This document shows positions 8,501 to 15,179 of a stretch of 15,846 nucleotides of DNA, in pieces. Positions within the stretch are counted from its first letter, which is position 1, and the number at the start of each line of letters is the position of its first letter. Under the pieces are notes generated by a model. It was not told where the DNA came from. It saw only the letters and a list, made by a program, of their open reading frames with translations, and did not search any database. A program made the translations under genes and the position numbers. The DNA comes from Bacteroidales bacterium (lineage in GTDB: Bacteria > Bacteroidota > Bacteroidia > Bacteroidales > P3): assembly GCA_017618625.1 (NCBI GenBank), contig JAFZTV010000089.1, positions 1 to 15,846 on the forward strand, written 5' to 3'.

Positions 8501-11500
8501 GATGAGGTGGAGAGTGATGATGCTGTCACCGCCTATGTGGTTGCCGCCATGGATGATGTAGTCATAGCTGCCTGACTCGGTGTAGGTCTCACCGTTGAGT
8601 GTCCATAAGTAACTGTCGCATGCAGTATCGGAGATATTGCTGTAAGAGGCCGGCGGGTCGGTGACGTTGATTGTGTGGGTTGCAGAGTCTTCACAGCCGT
8701 TGATGTCACGTCCCACAACGCTATAGGTTGTGGTGTCGGTGGGAGTAACGGTCAAAACCGAACCCTCAAGGCCTGTGTTCCACACGTAAGACAAAGCACC
8801 TTGAGCCGTGAGCGCGGCAGTGCGTCCGGTATAGATATCCGTCGGGCCATCGATAGTGACCGTAGGCTTCTCATTGATAGTCAAATTCAATGTAACGATA
8901 CTGTCGCCGCCAAGGTGGTTGCCGTGTGAGATGGTGTCAAAATAGACGCCACTCTCGGTGTAAGTTGCACCGTTGAGTGCCCATGTGAACGAAGTGCATG
9001 CGGAAGCGGTTGTGTCGCCATAGGTAGGCAGCGCCTCGGATACGGTGAATGCTACTTCAGTTGCGCCACCGACAGATGAAGTGGTTATAACCGTCCAGTT
9101 GGTGCCATCTGTGCTATAGAGAGCCTTGGCGGTATAGTTGCCCGGGGTAAGGATGCCAACGGTAGGATAGTTCACATAGAGGTTTTGCGACGTAAATGTG
9201 TCGAGCGTTACATCTTCCTGCGCAAGTATAGCCACCTGTGTGGAGCCCTGATAGGCAGCAACTGCAAGGTGTCCGGTGAAGCGACCATTGCCGCTGTTCA
9301 TTATGGCACAGGTGCCTGTGAGGTTGGTGCCATACGGGGTGGACGAGGCAATAGAGAACGGAGTGGATGTTTGCAGGTCGTATTTTGTGATGGTGAAACC
9401 AACGGATGTCGGACATCCGTCAGCACTCTCGTCAATCACAGTCCAGTTGGTGCCGTCGGTGCTATAGACCGCCTTTGCGGTATAGTCACCGGGAAGCAGC
9501 GGCGCCGTGGCGTTTTTGTTTATCGCTATGGTTATAGGCGACATATTAGGTACACTGTCTTGCGTCTGCGCCAGCATGGTTACGAAAGTGTTGCCTTGAT
9601 AGGCGGCGACACCGGTGTATCCGTGCCATGTAGCACCTCCCATGTTGGTTATGGTGCACGAGCCTTCGATATCCGACCCATAGTCAACCGACGGACTTAC
9701 TGTAAATGAATTGAAAAGGGCCAGCTGTGTCTGATCTGACACGTCATTGTCGGTGATATTGAAATCAACTGCCACTACCGAAGATGAGTAGCATCCTGTG
9801 GTGATAGGCGTCCAGTTGATGCCGTCGAGGCTGTACATAGCCTTTGCTGTGTAGATGCCTGGGGTCAGCGGGTCTTGCGCCGTCAACGACGGATATGTGC
9901 AACGGTAGTAGTTTCGGCCAAAGGAGTATGTGCCACACGACATCAATTTAACGAAGTCGTCACCACTATATGCACCGATGCCCAGATAGCCGCTGTATGT
10001 ATCATTGCTGGTGTTCAAGATGCAGCATTGACCAGTGATGAGAGAATCTTTAGCCGTCGGAGAACTTATTGTCACGTCACTGTAAACGCAGAGATTAATT
10101 ACAGGTGCCACCACCTCGCCCGAAGCTGTGATGGTGAAATCCACACTGGTAGGCTCACCATTGTAGGCCACCGTTACCTCGCGCCAGTTCACTCCGTCCT
10201 GTCCATATATGATTTTTGCAGTATAGTCACCCGGCGTTAAGGCTCCAATCGCCAGTGCGCTGATTGTAATCGGAGTATAGACCCTCGACCGTATAGATGC
10301 ACTCTTCATCGACAGCAGAGCAACCCTTTCCTCTCCACGATAGGCTCCAACTCCTAAAAATCCCTCAAACGGACTCTCGTCAGCGTTCAGCACGTATGCC
10401 GAACCTGTTATAGACTCGCCGTATGCAGTTGACTCCGCCACGGTGAAACTGTTATATACTTTCAGTGCATACGAACTCACACCGTCGTATTCCGACGAAT
10501 CTATGTGCAGTGGCAAAGCGGTGGCCAGTCCCTCGTATGCTCGGGTTATTACCTGCCACGTCTCTCCGTCGTCGCTCTTCACTGGCTTGACCGAGTAATC
10601 ACCAGGATTCAGAGGGCTCACGGCCTTCTTATTCATATAAATGTATGTGCGGTAACCCACACTTATCGTTCCAGAATAATCTTTCAACAGCCCTATCAGG
10701 GTGTCGTTACGGAAAGCCGCCACTCCATAGTGTCCTGTATAAGCGGTTTCGCCCACGTTACGCAGGCAACAGACACCAGTGATATATTCACCGTAGGTTA
10801 CGGTATCGACCACCGAGAAAGTGTCATATACGACCAGTGACTCTCCATAGAATTCCGACGGCTGAATATTCAGCGGAAGCGAGGATTGGCAGTTGCCGTG
10901 GGTGAGCGTGATTGGCTGCCAGTTGCTGCCGTCGGCGCTCATTATCGGCTTGACCACATAGTCGCCCGGTATCAGCGGCGAAGTCGCTCTCTTGCTTATG
11001 GACAAATACTTGTCGCCACCCGAGCTTATGGCGTCGGTGTAGTCGTTCAAGACGCTTATAAGGGTGTCGTTGCGGTAGGCGCCGATGCCGTAGTGGGCAG
11101 TGTAGGCGTCGTCGCTATAGTTGTGCAGACGGCAGAGGCCGCGTATGTAGGTGTCGTAGGTCACGGTGTCGTTTACGAGGGCGAAGGTGTCGTAGGTCAC
11201 CAAGGTCGCGCCATAGTACTCGCCTGCATATATGTGGAGGGGGTGCGACGACTCACAGCGATAGGCAAGGTCGATGGTTTCCCAGTTCACGCCGTCAGCG
11301 CTCTTGATGGCTTTGACCACATAGTCGCCGGGCAGCAACGGATTGGTCGCCCGGGTGTTTATTGAGAAATAGTTGTAATACATCGGCTGGAGGGAAGACT
11401 CGACCTCTTTCAGCACGCTGATAAGGGTGTCGTTACGATAGGCGCCGACCCCATAGTGCCCTACAAACTCTTCTTCCCCGAAATTACGAATGGCGCAAAA

Positions 11501-12760
11501 ACCACGTATGTATTCGCCGTATGCCACGGTGTCGCTCACCGCGAAGGTGTCGTTTACCGCAAGACTCAGCGGTTCAACAACTATGGTTGCAGGTTCGAGG
11601 GATGGCGATTCGATGCCGATGATAGCGCCCTGACGATATGAAAAATCGTATGAGCCGCCACCGATACCGCCACTGCCGGTCACAAGGTTCGACAGCTCGA
11701 ACCAGCCGTCGCAATAGCCGCCCCAGCCCCAGTTGATGTGGAAATAGTCATCGGCGTTGTAGCCATCGACTATGAACGAGTGGCCGCCGCTGCCGTCGGA
11801 CGAGGAGCCGCTGTAGTTGACCGGCCGTATCGAGTCTAGCTCATGCTTCATCAGCGCTATCCATTCGGCGTCGCTGTAGCTGCTGCGGCTTACAATCCTT
11901 ATGTTGGAGGTGTATCTGAAATAGTCTTGCAAAGCTGTTGCCACATAGCCCATACCTGCGCCCGACTCTTTGCGTGTATAGCCCATATTAACCGCCACAC
12001 CGCAATGATACACCAGTTGTGCCACGGCTGTCTTCTCCTCGTCACTCCAGAAATAAATCCCCCTTCCGCCAGCAGGCATATTGTCCCAATCGTAAGTGGC
12101 CGCCGAGAAATCGACACTGAGCGTGCGCGGCTCGTAAAGGGTTGAGCAGGTGTAGCTGTGGCTGCCTGTGCCGGTGGGAGGCCAAGCCCAATAGCGCATT
12201 ATCTGAGCCATGGCGGTAGCCACACATCCCGACACAGCGCGTCCGCCGGTATCCACCGGGCACTGGTCGTTGTAGGGCGAGCTCTGGTTCCACTGTGTGT
12301 GCATCAGCTGGTTAACCACCTTGGCGCCAGGAGCCTTCGGAGCGGGCGTCACATGTCCTTCAAGTTCAGCCCACGCATTTTGCACTTCCAGGCTTTGCGT
12401 CACGCCCATACGGGTGGCCACCTTAATCTCCTCGATATAATGTTCCAACCAGCCACGTATATGGTCGGGCAGCTGCGAGGTGGAGAAACCCGTCTCGGTG
12501 GAGAAGCCGAGAATAGGCCTGGCGAGGTCGTCGCCACTGACAATCACAAAGCCGTCGCGGCCTGCGGGAGTGAAAACATAAATGCCGTTCAATCCAAGGT
12601 CGGCGCCACATTCCAGAAACCTAGGAGCCTCTGACACACCGGTCTGTTTCTGCCAAAAAGTCTTGGCGACCTCGAGTGCGCGTCCAGAATCAACAGGATT
12701 GGCATTAAGCCCAACCCACGTTAACATGACAGCAACGAAAAGAAGTACTTTTTTCTTCAT
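5588..12760 (-). CDS. giant secreted C10 (streptopain/interpain-like) cysteine peptidase with repeat stalk and T9SS sorting domain
   Basis: At 2390 residues this is far longer than streptopain (about 400) or interpain A (under 900). Order: type I signal peptide (1-20, cut near LNA/NP), Spi-like propeptide (about 22-145), C10 catalytic domain (about 146-386) with nucleophile C179 in SGCVATAMAQ, H327 in GGHSF and N343-W344 in HINWGWGG. Seven A repeats follow (392-1241; PGDYxxKxxxSxDGxNW), then twelve B repeats (CDSxxW...GCDS; 1255-2134) with two Ig/PKD-like modules (about 1297-1366, 1424-1495) and three GYGFN modules. An eighth A repeat (about 2195-2310) precedes a T9SS type A-like domain (2325-2390: DLMGRR, AAGVYFVKADG, KVVVR). 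I infer Sec export, T9SS crossing of the outer membrane and autoactivation as in SpeB. It is monocistronic, with its own promoter and terminator. Catalysis looks intact; substrate and exact anchoring are unknown. Confidence 0.93.
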   Translation of the reverse strand: MKKKVLLFVAVMLTWVGLNANPVDSGRALEVAKTFWQKQTGVSEAPRFLECGADLGLNGIYVFTPAGRDGFVIVSGDDLARPILGFSTETGFSTSQLPDHIRGWLEHYIEEIKVATRMGVTQSLEVQNAWAELEGHVTPAPKAPGAKVVNQLMHTQWNQSSPYNDQCPVDTGGRAVSGCVATAMAQIMRYWAWPPTGTGSHSYTCSTLYEPRTLSVDFSAATYDWDNMPAGGRGIYFWSDEEKTAVAQLVYHCGVAVNMGYTRKESGAGMGYVATALQDYFRYTSNIRIVSRSSYSDAEWIALMKHELDSIRPVNYSGSSSDGSGGHSFIVDGYNADDYFHINWGWGGYCDGWFELSNLVTGSGGIGGGSYDFSYRQGAIIGIESPSLEPATIVVEPLSLAVNDTFAVSDTVAYGEYIRGFCAIRNFGEEEFVGHYGVGAYRNDTLISVLKEVESSLQPMYYNYFSINTRATNPLLPGDYVVKAIKSADGVNWETIDLAYRCESSHPLHIYAGEYYGATLVTYDTFALVNDTVTYDTYIRGLCRLHNYSDDAYTAHYGIGAYRNDTLISVLNDYTDAISSGGDKYLSISKRATSPLIPGDYVVKPIMSADGSNWQPITLTHGNCQSSLPLNIQPSEFYGESLVVYDTFSVVDTVTYGEYITGVCCLRNVGETAYTGHYGVAAFRNDTLIGLLKDYSGTISVGYRTYIYMNKKAVSPLNPGDYSVKPVKSDDGETWQVITRAYEGLATALPLHIDSSEYDGVSSYALKVYNSFTVAESTAYGESITGSAYVLNADESPFEGFLGVGAYRGEERVALLSMKSASIRSRVYTPITISALAIGALTPGDYTAKIIYGQDGVNWREVTVAYNGEPTSVDFTITASGEVVAPVINLCVYSDVTISSPTAKDSLITGQCCILNTSNDTYSGYLGIGAYSGDDFVKLMSCGTYSFGRNYYRCTYPSLTAQDPLTPGIYTAKAMYSLDGINWTPITTGCYSSSVVAVDFNITDNDVSDQTQLALFNSFTVSPSVDYGSDIEGSCTITNMGGATWHGYTGVAAYQGNTFVTMLAQTQDSVPNMSPITIAINKNATAPLLPGDYTAKAVYSTDGTNWTVIDESADGCPTSVGFTITKYDLQTSTPFSIASSTPYGTNLTGTCAIMNSGNGRFTGHLAVAAYQGSTQVAILAQEDVTLDTFTSQNLYVNYPTVGILTPGNYTAKALYSTDGTNWTVITTSSVGGATEVAFTVSEALPTYGDTTASACTSFTWALNGATYTESGVYFDTISHGNHLGGDSIVTLNLTINEKPTVTIDGPTDIYTGRTAALTAQGALSYVWNTGLEGSVLTVTPTDTTTYSVVGRDINGCEDSATHTINVTDPPASYSNISDTACDSYLWTLNGETYTESGSYDYIIHGGNHIGGDSIITLHLIVNTSPVVVITGDTNVYIGHSTTLTASGAMSYVWSFGGVELSHSNPYTIDSITGEATYTVVGTAANHCTGSASVTVHPMPIPTTYGDTTAVVCDSFTWLRNGVTYTENGSHEYTIPAGNYLGGDSVITLNLTVNHSSTGSLTVDTCELYEWNSTIYTSDTTAFRVTTNAVGCDSTITLHLTVNHATFGIETVEACESYIWHGNTYTSNNNSATFLTTNAAGCDSTVTLHLTISLPDTTFVNDSVHSGQAYSGYGFNVSSAQTHAAQPGDIITLTESYATSAACDSVVSLDLYIMEPLPVPVYYSDTTASVCDSFTWYGTTYTESAEPEHLLTASDGFDSIITLHLTVRHSSYGIDNDTACDSYVWTRGDGMTYTATTNEPVFVTENAAGCDSTVTLNLIVNYSTRSITRVDTCDSYVWSGVTYTTDTTAVRMAINAAGCDSTATLQLTVRHSTAGSLDVEACESYVWHRITYTSDTTVTYTAVNEAGCDSVITLHLTISLPDTTFVNDSVHAGQAYSGYGFNVPASQTRTVQPGDIIVLTESYATSAACDSVVRLDLYVMEPLPVPVYYSDTTASVCDSFTWYGTTYTESAEPEHLFTASDGGDSIVTLHLTIRHSTTATVSDESCESYVWYGTTYTESTTATHMTTNAAGCDSTITLQLTVNHASMAIDTQEVCDSYVWIDGQTYTLSTDEPSVVLTGADPHGCDSVITLHLTVNHSSVSHFNDQVALGEPYSGYGFNLPAFDSAGVYDYTQTVLSVAGCDSTVMLHLTVVDDDPIMDSTDLQLATFVVESETPYGSDIIGSCTITPTASAPITAHVAVGAYSDGNLVCFLAEETVSDAEFISLNINHPATEPLTVGTYTAKVLVQSTDGVWMQIVNATEGCPIETEFSIIDNNSITDNPSAESRLVVFAKGLTLVVKGCEGRGLEVTDLMGRRHYRALPSSDVISIPLPAAGVYFVKADGSKAVKVVVR
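6656..7027 (-). repeat. copy of a 372-base near-identical internal duplication
   Basis: It aligns without gaps to 7454-7825 at an offset of exactly 798 bases (266 codons). Bases 6716-6820 are identical to 7514-7618 (105 bases). The translated copies differ at about 15 of ~118 residues by eye. It covers a GYGFN module plus the following B repeat. Confidence 0.92.
7454..7825 (-). repeat. second copy of the 372-base internal duplication
   Basis: Partner of 6656-7027 (offset 798 bases, in frame). Flanking B repeats are related but more diverged, so identity is concentrated in this segment. Confidence 0.92.
9038..11587 (-). repeat. seven tandem A repeats (~115-125 residues each)
   Basis: This codes for residues about 392-1241. 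Each copy follows the pattern YG(E/T/S)xIxGxCxIxN, then G(H/Y)xGVGAYRNDTLISVL, then PLxPGDYxxKxxxSxDGxNWxxI, ending in a hydrophobic strand. Copies start near 392, 512, 633, 754, 887, 1010 and 1127; an eighth sits at about 2195-2310. The layout resembles the CARDB-like beta-sandwich domains that follow the catalytic domain in some Bacteroidales C10 peptidases; that assignment is inference. Confidence 0.88.
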
Positions 12761-12831
12761 GGTTTATAGTTTAATTTACAAATTATCAATCATATAACCA
12801 ACAGTCAGCAGATTGTTGGCAAATAGATTTG

Positions 12832-12862
12832 CAAAATTACGAAAAACATTCAACAACTGCAA
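12832..12862 (-). promoter_or_regulatory. Bacteroidota-type promoter of the giant peptidase gene
   Basis: On the minus strand the -7 box is TAATTTTG (12839-12832), matching TAnnTTTG. A TTG at 12862-12860 lies 20 bases upstream, the expected -33 position. The box is about 72 bases before the ATG, predicting a ~65-base leader. Confidence 0.55.
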
Positions 12863-13075
12863 GAGTTTTTATTTTCCTCCTCTCCCAAAATTCAACTTGC
12901 AGGTACAACACCAAGTATAAAAAACACAGACCTCATACAGAGATGATACAGACTCAACTCAGACTTTTTACTCAAAAACATAGGACACAACGCCATAGCC
13001 CACCAACCGTTTTACGCCCCGATAAGCATGGCATACATCTTTGAAAGAGGCAATAGCAAGTCTGTTGGAGTTTTA

Positions 13076-13089
13076 ACATTATAAAATGT
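13076..13089. promoter_or_regulatory. short dyad upstream of the sigma factor gene
   Basis: ACATT-ATAA-AATGT forms a small inverted repeat 52 bases before the ATG, next to T-rich sequence (ATTTTTGAG). It could be an operator or part of the promoter region. I find no clean TAnnTTTG box here, so function is unproven. Confidence 0.25.
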
Positions 13090-13140
13090 AACATTTTTGA
13101 GTTTTTGCCGTTAAGAGAAATTAAGAACTAAAATAGTACG

Positions 13141-14001
13141 ATGAGACAATTAAAAATTACCCATTCGATTACGAACCGCGACATCAAGTCGCTGGACAAA
13201 TACCTGCAAGACATCTGCAGCGAGGAGTTGTTGACGCCGGAGGAGGAGGTGCAGCTGGCACAGCGCATAAAGAACGGCGACCAGGCAGCCCTTGACAAAC
13301 TGACGAGGGCGAACCTGAGATTCGTGGTGTCGGTGGCGAAGCAGTACCAGAACCAGGGACTGAGCCTGCCCGACCTGATAAACGAAGGCAACGTGGGACT
13401 GATAAAGGCTGCTAAAAGATTCGACGAGACGCGTGGATTCAAGTTCATCTCGTATGCGGTGTGGTGGATCAGACAGTCGATACTGCAGGCTATAGCCGAG
13501 AACTCGAGGATAGTGCGTCTGCCGGCCAACCAGCTGGGAGCCTTGAACAAGATAAAGAAAGAGCAGTCGAGACTTGAGCAGGAGCTGGAGCGTCCGCCAT
13601 CGGAGGAGGAGCTGGCCGAGCGTGTTGACCTTCCGGAAGACAAGATTAAGAGCATCCTGGGCATCTCGGGTCGCCACATATCGATAGACGCGCCGCTGGT
13701 GGCCGACGAAGACACCAACTTCGTCGATGTGCTGCCTAACGAAGACACACCGCCGACGGACGACGCGCTGATGAAAGAGTCGCTGTCGCTGGAGATAGAG
13801 CGTTCGCTGGCAACGCTGACGGAATACGAGCGCGAAGTGATAAAGATGTACTTCGGAATCGGAATCCCCCATCAGTTGAGCTTGGACGAGATTGCGATGA
13901 AGTTCAACCTGACACGCGAAAGGGTGAGACAGATAAAGGAGAAAGGGCTGAAGAGACTGAAGAACAGCTCGAAGAGCAAGCACCTGATGGCGTATCTGTA
14001 G
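13141..14001 (+). CDS. rpoD: primary (housekeeping) sigma-70 factor, Bacteroidota type
   Basis: This is the RNA polymerase specificity subunit for housekeeping promoters. It lacks region 1.1 and is only 286 residues long, the normal form in Bacteroidota. Region 1.2 covers [10 protein letters not shown] (17-26) onward; region 2 covers [14 protein letters not shown] to [10 protein letters not shown] (57-114), with 2.4 promoter-recognition residues in the last segment. Region 3 spans about 125-200, and region 4 about 215-280, with the -33-reading helix-turn-helix [21 protein letters not shown] (246-266). The family N-terminus MRQLKITxSITNR supports the start at 13141. It ends before a strong terminator, so it is probably monocistronic. 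This factor should read the TAnnTTTG promoters noted in this window. Confidence 0.97.
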   Translation: MRQLKITHSITNRDIKSLDKYLQDICSEELLTPEEEVQLAQRIKNGDQAALDKLTRANLRFVVSVAKQYQNQGLSLPDLINEGNVGLIKAAKRFDETRGFKFISYAVWWIRQSILQAIAENSRIVRLPANQLGALNKIKKEQSRLEQELERPPSEEELAERVDLPEDKIKSILGISGRHISIDAPLVADEDTNFVDVLPNEDTPPTDDALMKESLSLEIERSLATLTEYEREVIKMYFGIGIPHQLSLDEIAMKFNLTRERVRQIKEKGLKRLKNSSKSKHLMAYL

Positions 14002-14034
14002 GAAAGGGGTTTCCTGCAATAAAGACACTGACAT

Positions 14035-14067
14035 AAAGGTTGACCGCAGCGGCCAACCTTTTTTTTT
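14035..14067 (+). terminator. rho-independent terminator of the sigma factor gene
   Basis: AAAGGTTGACCGC pairs with GCGGCCAACCTTT around a single A, with one A-C mismatch, followed by an unbroken run of Ts. A smaller hairpin, AGGAAA/TTTCCT, starts at the end of the stop codon (14000-14015). Confidence 0.9.
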
Positions 14068-14101
14068 GCAAGAATAATATGAATTATTCGTACTAAATCA
14101 G

Positions 14102-14109
14102 TAAATTTG
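14102..14109 (+). promoter_or_regulatory. candidate -7 box for the small lipoprotein (and rsmG) transcript
   Basis: TAAATTTG is a full match to TAnnTTTG, 17 bases before the ATG at 14127, which would give a leader of only ~10 bases. It lies just after the sigma-factor terminator. No -33 TTTG is seen at 19-21 bases. Confidence 0.45.
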
Positions 14110-14126
14110 CACCTAAAATTAAAGCC

Positions 14127-14522
14127 ATGAGACAGATCCAGCTACTGATAACTGCCATGGCCATGCTGCTTGTGGCAAGCTGTGCGACAGCGCAGAGCGA
14201 GAGCAAGGCCGAGAAAAAGAAGAAAACCGACACATACGCGGTGGAACAGGTAATAGTGAGGGACATGCCGTCGCTGGGCGAGCATATCATAATACGTCCG
14301 AACGCCAAGAAGAACCATATCCGGCTGAGACGAGAGCAAAGCAACGACGTGATATACTATGAACTACGAGACCGTGACGAGAAACCAATCGCCCGCGGCA
14401 CATGGAACACCGTGGAATATCGCCTCGACATGGAGCCTTTCGCGCCGGGAGTTTATTATCTGAAGCTGTACAATTATCAGGATATGCAACTGATGTACAG
14501 AATCACCAAGACGGGAGAGTAG
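14127..14522 (+). CDS. small exported protein, probable lipoprotein, with a sorting-domain-like C-terminus
   Basis: The 131-residue product starts with a hydrophobic signal (1-18) ending in LVASC, a good lipobox, so C19 may be lipidated; cleavage after ATA-Q by signal peptidase I is the alternative. A lysine-rich linker follows (27-34, KAEKKKKT). Residues about 42-131 read as a small all-beta domain: IIIRP, IRLRR, IYYELRDRDEKPIARG, and FAPGVYYLKLYN. The run from 77 to 127 resembles the end of T9SS C-terminal domains (D..GR.....L..GVY.vkv.....k). It has no passenger domain. It lies 33 bases before rsmG and may share its transcript. I do not recognise a named family; a small periplasmic or outer-membrane beta-sandwich lipoprotein is the plain reading. 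Confidence 0.75.
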   Translation: MRQIQLLITAMAMLLVASCATAQSESKAEKKKKTDTYAVEQVIVRDMPSLGEHIIIRPNAKKNHIRLRREQSNDVIYYELRDRDEKPIARGTWNTVEYRLDMEPFAPGVYYLKLYNYQDMQLMYRITKTGE

Positions 14523-14555
14523 CAGACAGTAAATTAACACTTTAATTTCACCCTG

Positions 14556-15179
14556 TTGGACTTAATCATCAAATATTTCCCCGAGCTGACACAAAGGCAG
14601 CGGGAGCAGTTTGCGGCCATGGGACCGCTATATGAGGATTGGAACTCGAAGATAAACCTTATCTCACGAAAGGACATGGAGAACTTCTACGAGCACCATG
14701 TCCTACACTCGCTGGCAATAGCCAAAGTGCAGCCGTTCAAGACGATGGCGGAGATTCTGGATGTAGGTACAGGCGGCGGCTTCCCCGGCGTGCCATTGGC
14801 GATAATGTTCCCCGACTCGCAATTTCACCTTGTGGACTCAATCGGAAAGAAAATCAAAGTGGTGCAGGACGTGATTGAGCAACTGGATTTGAAAAACTGC
14901 CGCGCCGAACAGATACGTGCGGAGCAGATAAAGGGCGAGTATGACTTCGTGGTGTCGAGGGCTGTCACAACACTGGGCGAATTTACAGGTTGGGTACACG
15001 GCAAGATTTCGCCGACCCACTACCACCATCTGCGCAACGGCATACTGTATCTGAAAGGCGGCGACCTGACCGAGGAGCTGGCTCCGTTCAAGAAGAAAGT
15101 TCAGACATGGGATATAGGCGAGTGGTTTGAAGGCGAATGGTTTGAGACAAAGAAAGTGATTTATCTGCCATGGAAATGA
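14556..15179 (+). CDS. rsmG: 16S rRNA (guanine527-N7)-methyltransferase RsmG
   Basis: RsmG uses S-adenosylmethionine to methylate N7 of G527 in 16S rRNA, in the 530 loop; its loss gives low-level streptomycin resistance in several bacteria. The SAM-binding motif is LDVGTGGGFPGVPLA (68-82), with HLVDSIGKK (91-99) and the conserved VVSRAV (132-137). At 207 residues it is normal for Bacteroidota. The start is TTG at 14556: residues MDLIIKYFPEL align with the family N-terminus, an in-frame TAA lies 21 bases upstream and the first internal ATG (residue 22) would cut the fold. RAEQI is repeated in tandem at 116-125, a small local duplication. The stop overlaps the next gene as ATGA, suggesting translational coupling. 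Confidence 0.95.
   Translation: MDLIIKYFPELTQRQREQFAAMGPLYEDWNSKINLISRKDMENFYEHHVLHSLAIAKVQPFKTMAEILDVGTGGGFPGVPLAIMFPDSQFHLVDSIGKKIKVVQDVIEQLDLKNCRAEQIRAEQIKGEYDFVVSRAVTTLGEFTGWVHGKISPTHYHHLRNGILYLKGGDLTEELAPFKKKVQTWDIGEWFEGEWFETKKVIYLPWK

Larger units (their letters stand above)
6191..9034 (-). repeat. B-repeat array (CDSxxW...GCDS) with Ig/PKD-like and GYGFN modules
   Basis: This codes for residues about 1243-2190 of the giant protease. B repeats start at Cys 1255, 1381, 1512, 1565, 1614, 1730, 1779, 1832, 1881, 1996, 2045 and 2094; the basic spacing is 49 or 53 residues, or 115-116 where a GYGFN module is inserted. Such CDS(Y/F)xW repeats are common in secreted Bacteroidota proteins and are thought to be extracellular spacers or adhesive modules. 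Confidence 0.9.
12761..13140. other. divergent intergenic region, giant peptidase and sigma factor
   Basis: These 380 AT-rich bases separate the divergently transcribed peptidase and sigma-factor genes. They hold the peptidase promoter (12832-12862, minus) and, near the sigma gene, a small dyad. The + strand has a 71-codon open stretch from 12829, but it has no protein-like composition and I do not call it. The remaining ~150 bases in the middle show nothing recognisable. Confidence 0.6.

Noticed and set aside
6191..9034. Possible CRISPR array, because of regular repeats
   Set aside because: The repeats are 147-159 bases apart, imperfect, in frame, and encode B modules; there are no unique spacers and no cas genes.
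5718..12634. Many open frames of 60-200 codons on the strand opposite the giant gene
   Set aside because: They follow from the repetitive, GC-balanced codon use of the long gene, show the same periodicity as its repeats, and have no family motifs, signal peptides or spacing typical of real genes.
12829..13044. 71-codon open frame between the giant gene and the sigma factor
   Set aside because: Its composition is unlike a protein (Gln/Thr/His-rich, AT-rich codons), no ribosome-binding or promoter context is seen, and its start overlaps the peptidase gene's -7 box.
13150..14034. 294-codon open frame antisense to the sigma factor gene
   Set aside because: The sense frame is an unmistakable sigma-70 with all regions; the antisense product is low-complexity (Leu/Val/Arg/Gln rich) with no motif.
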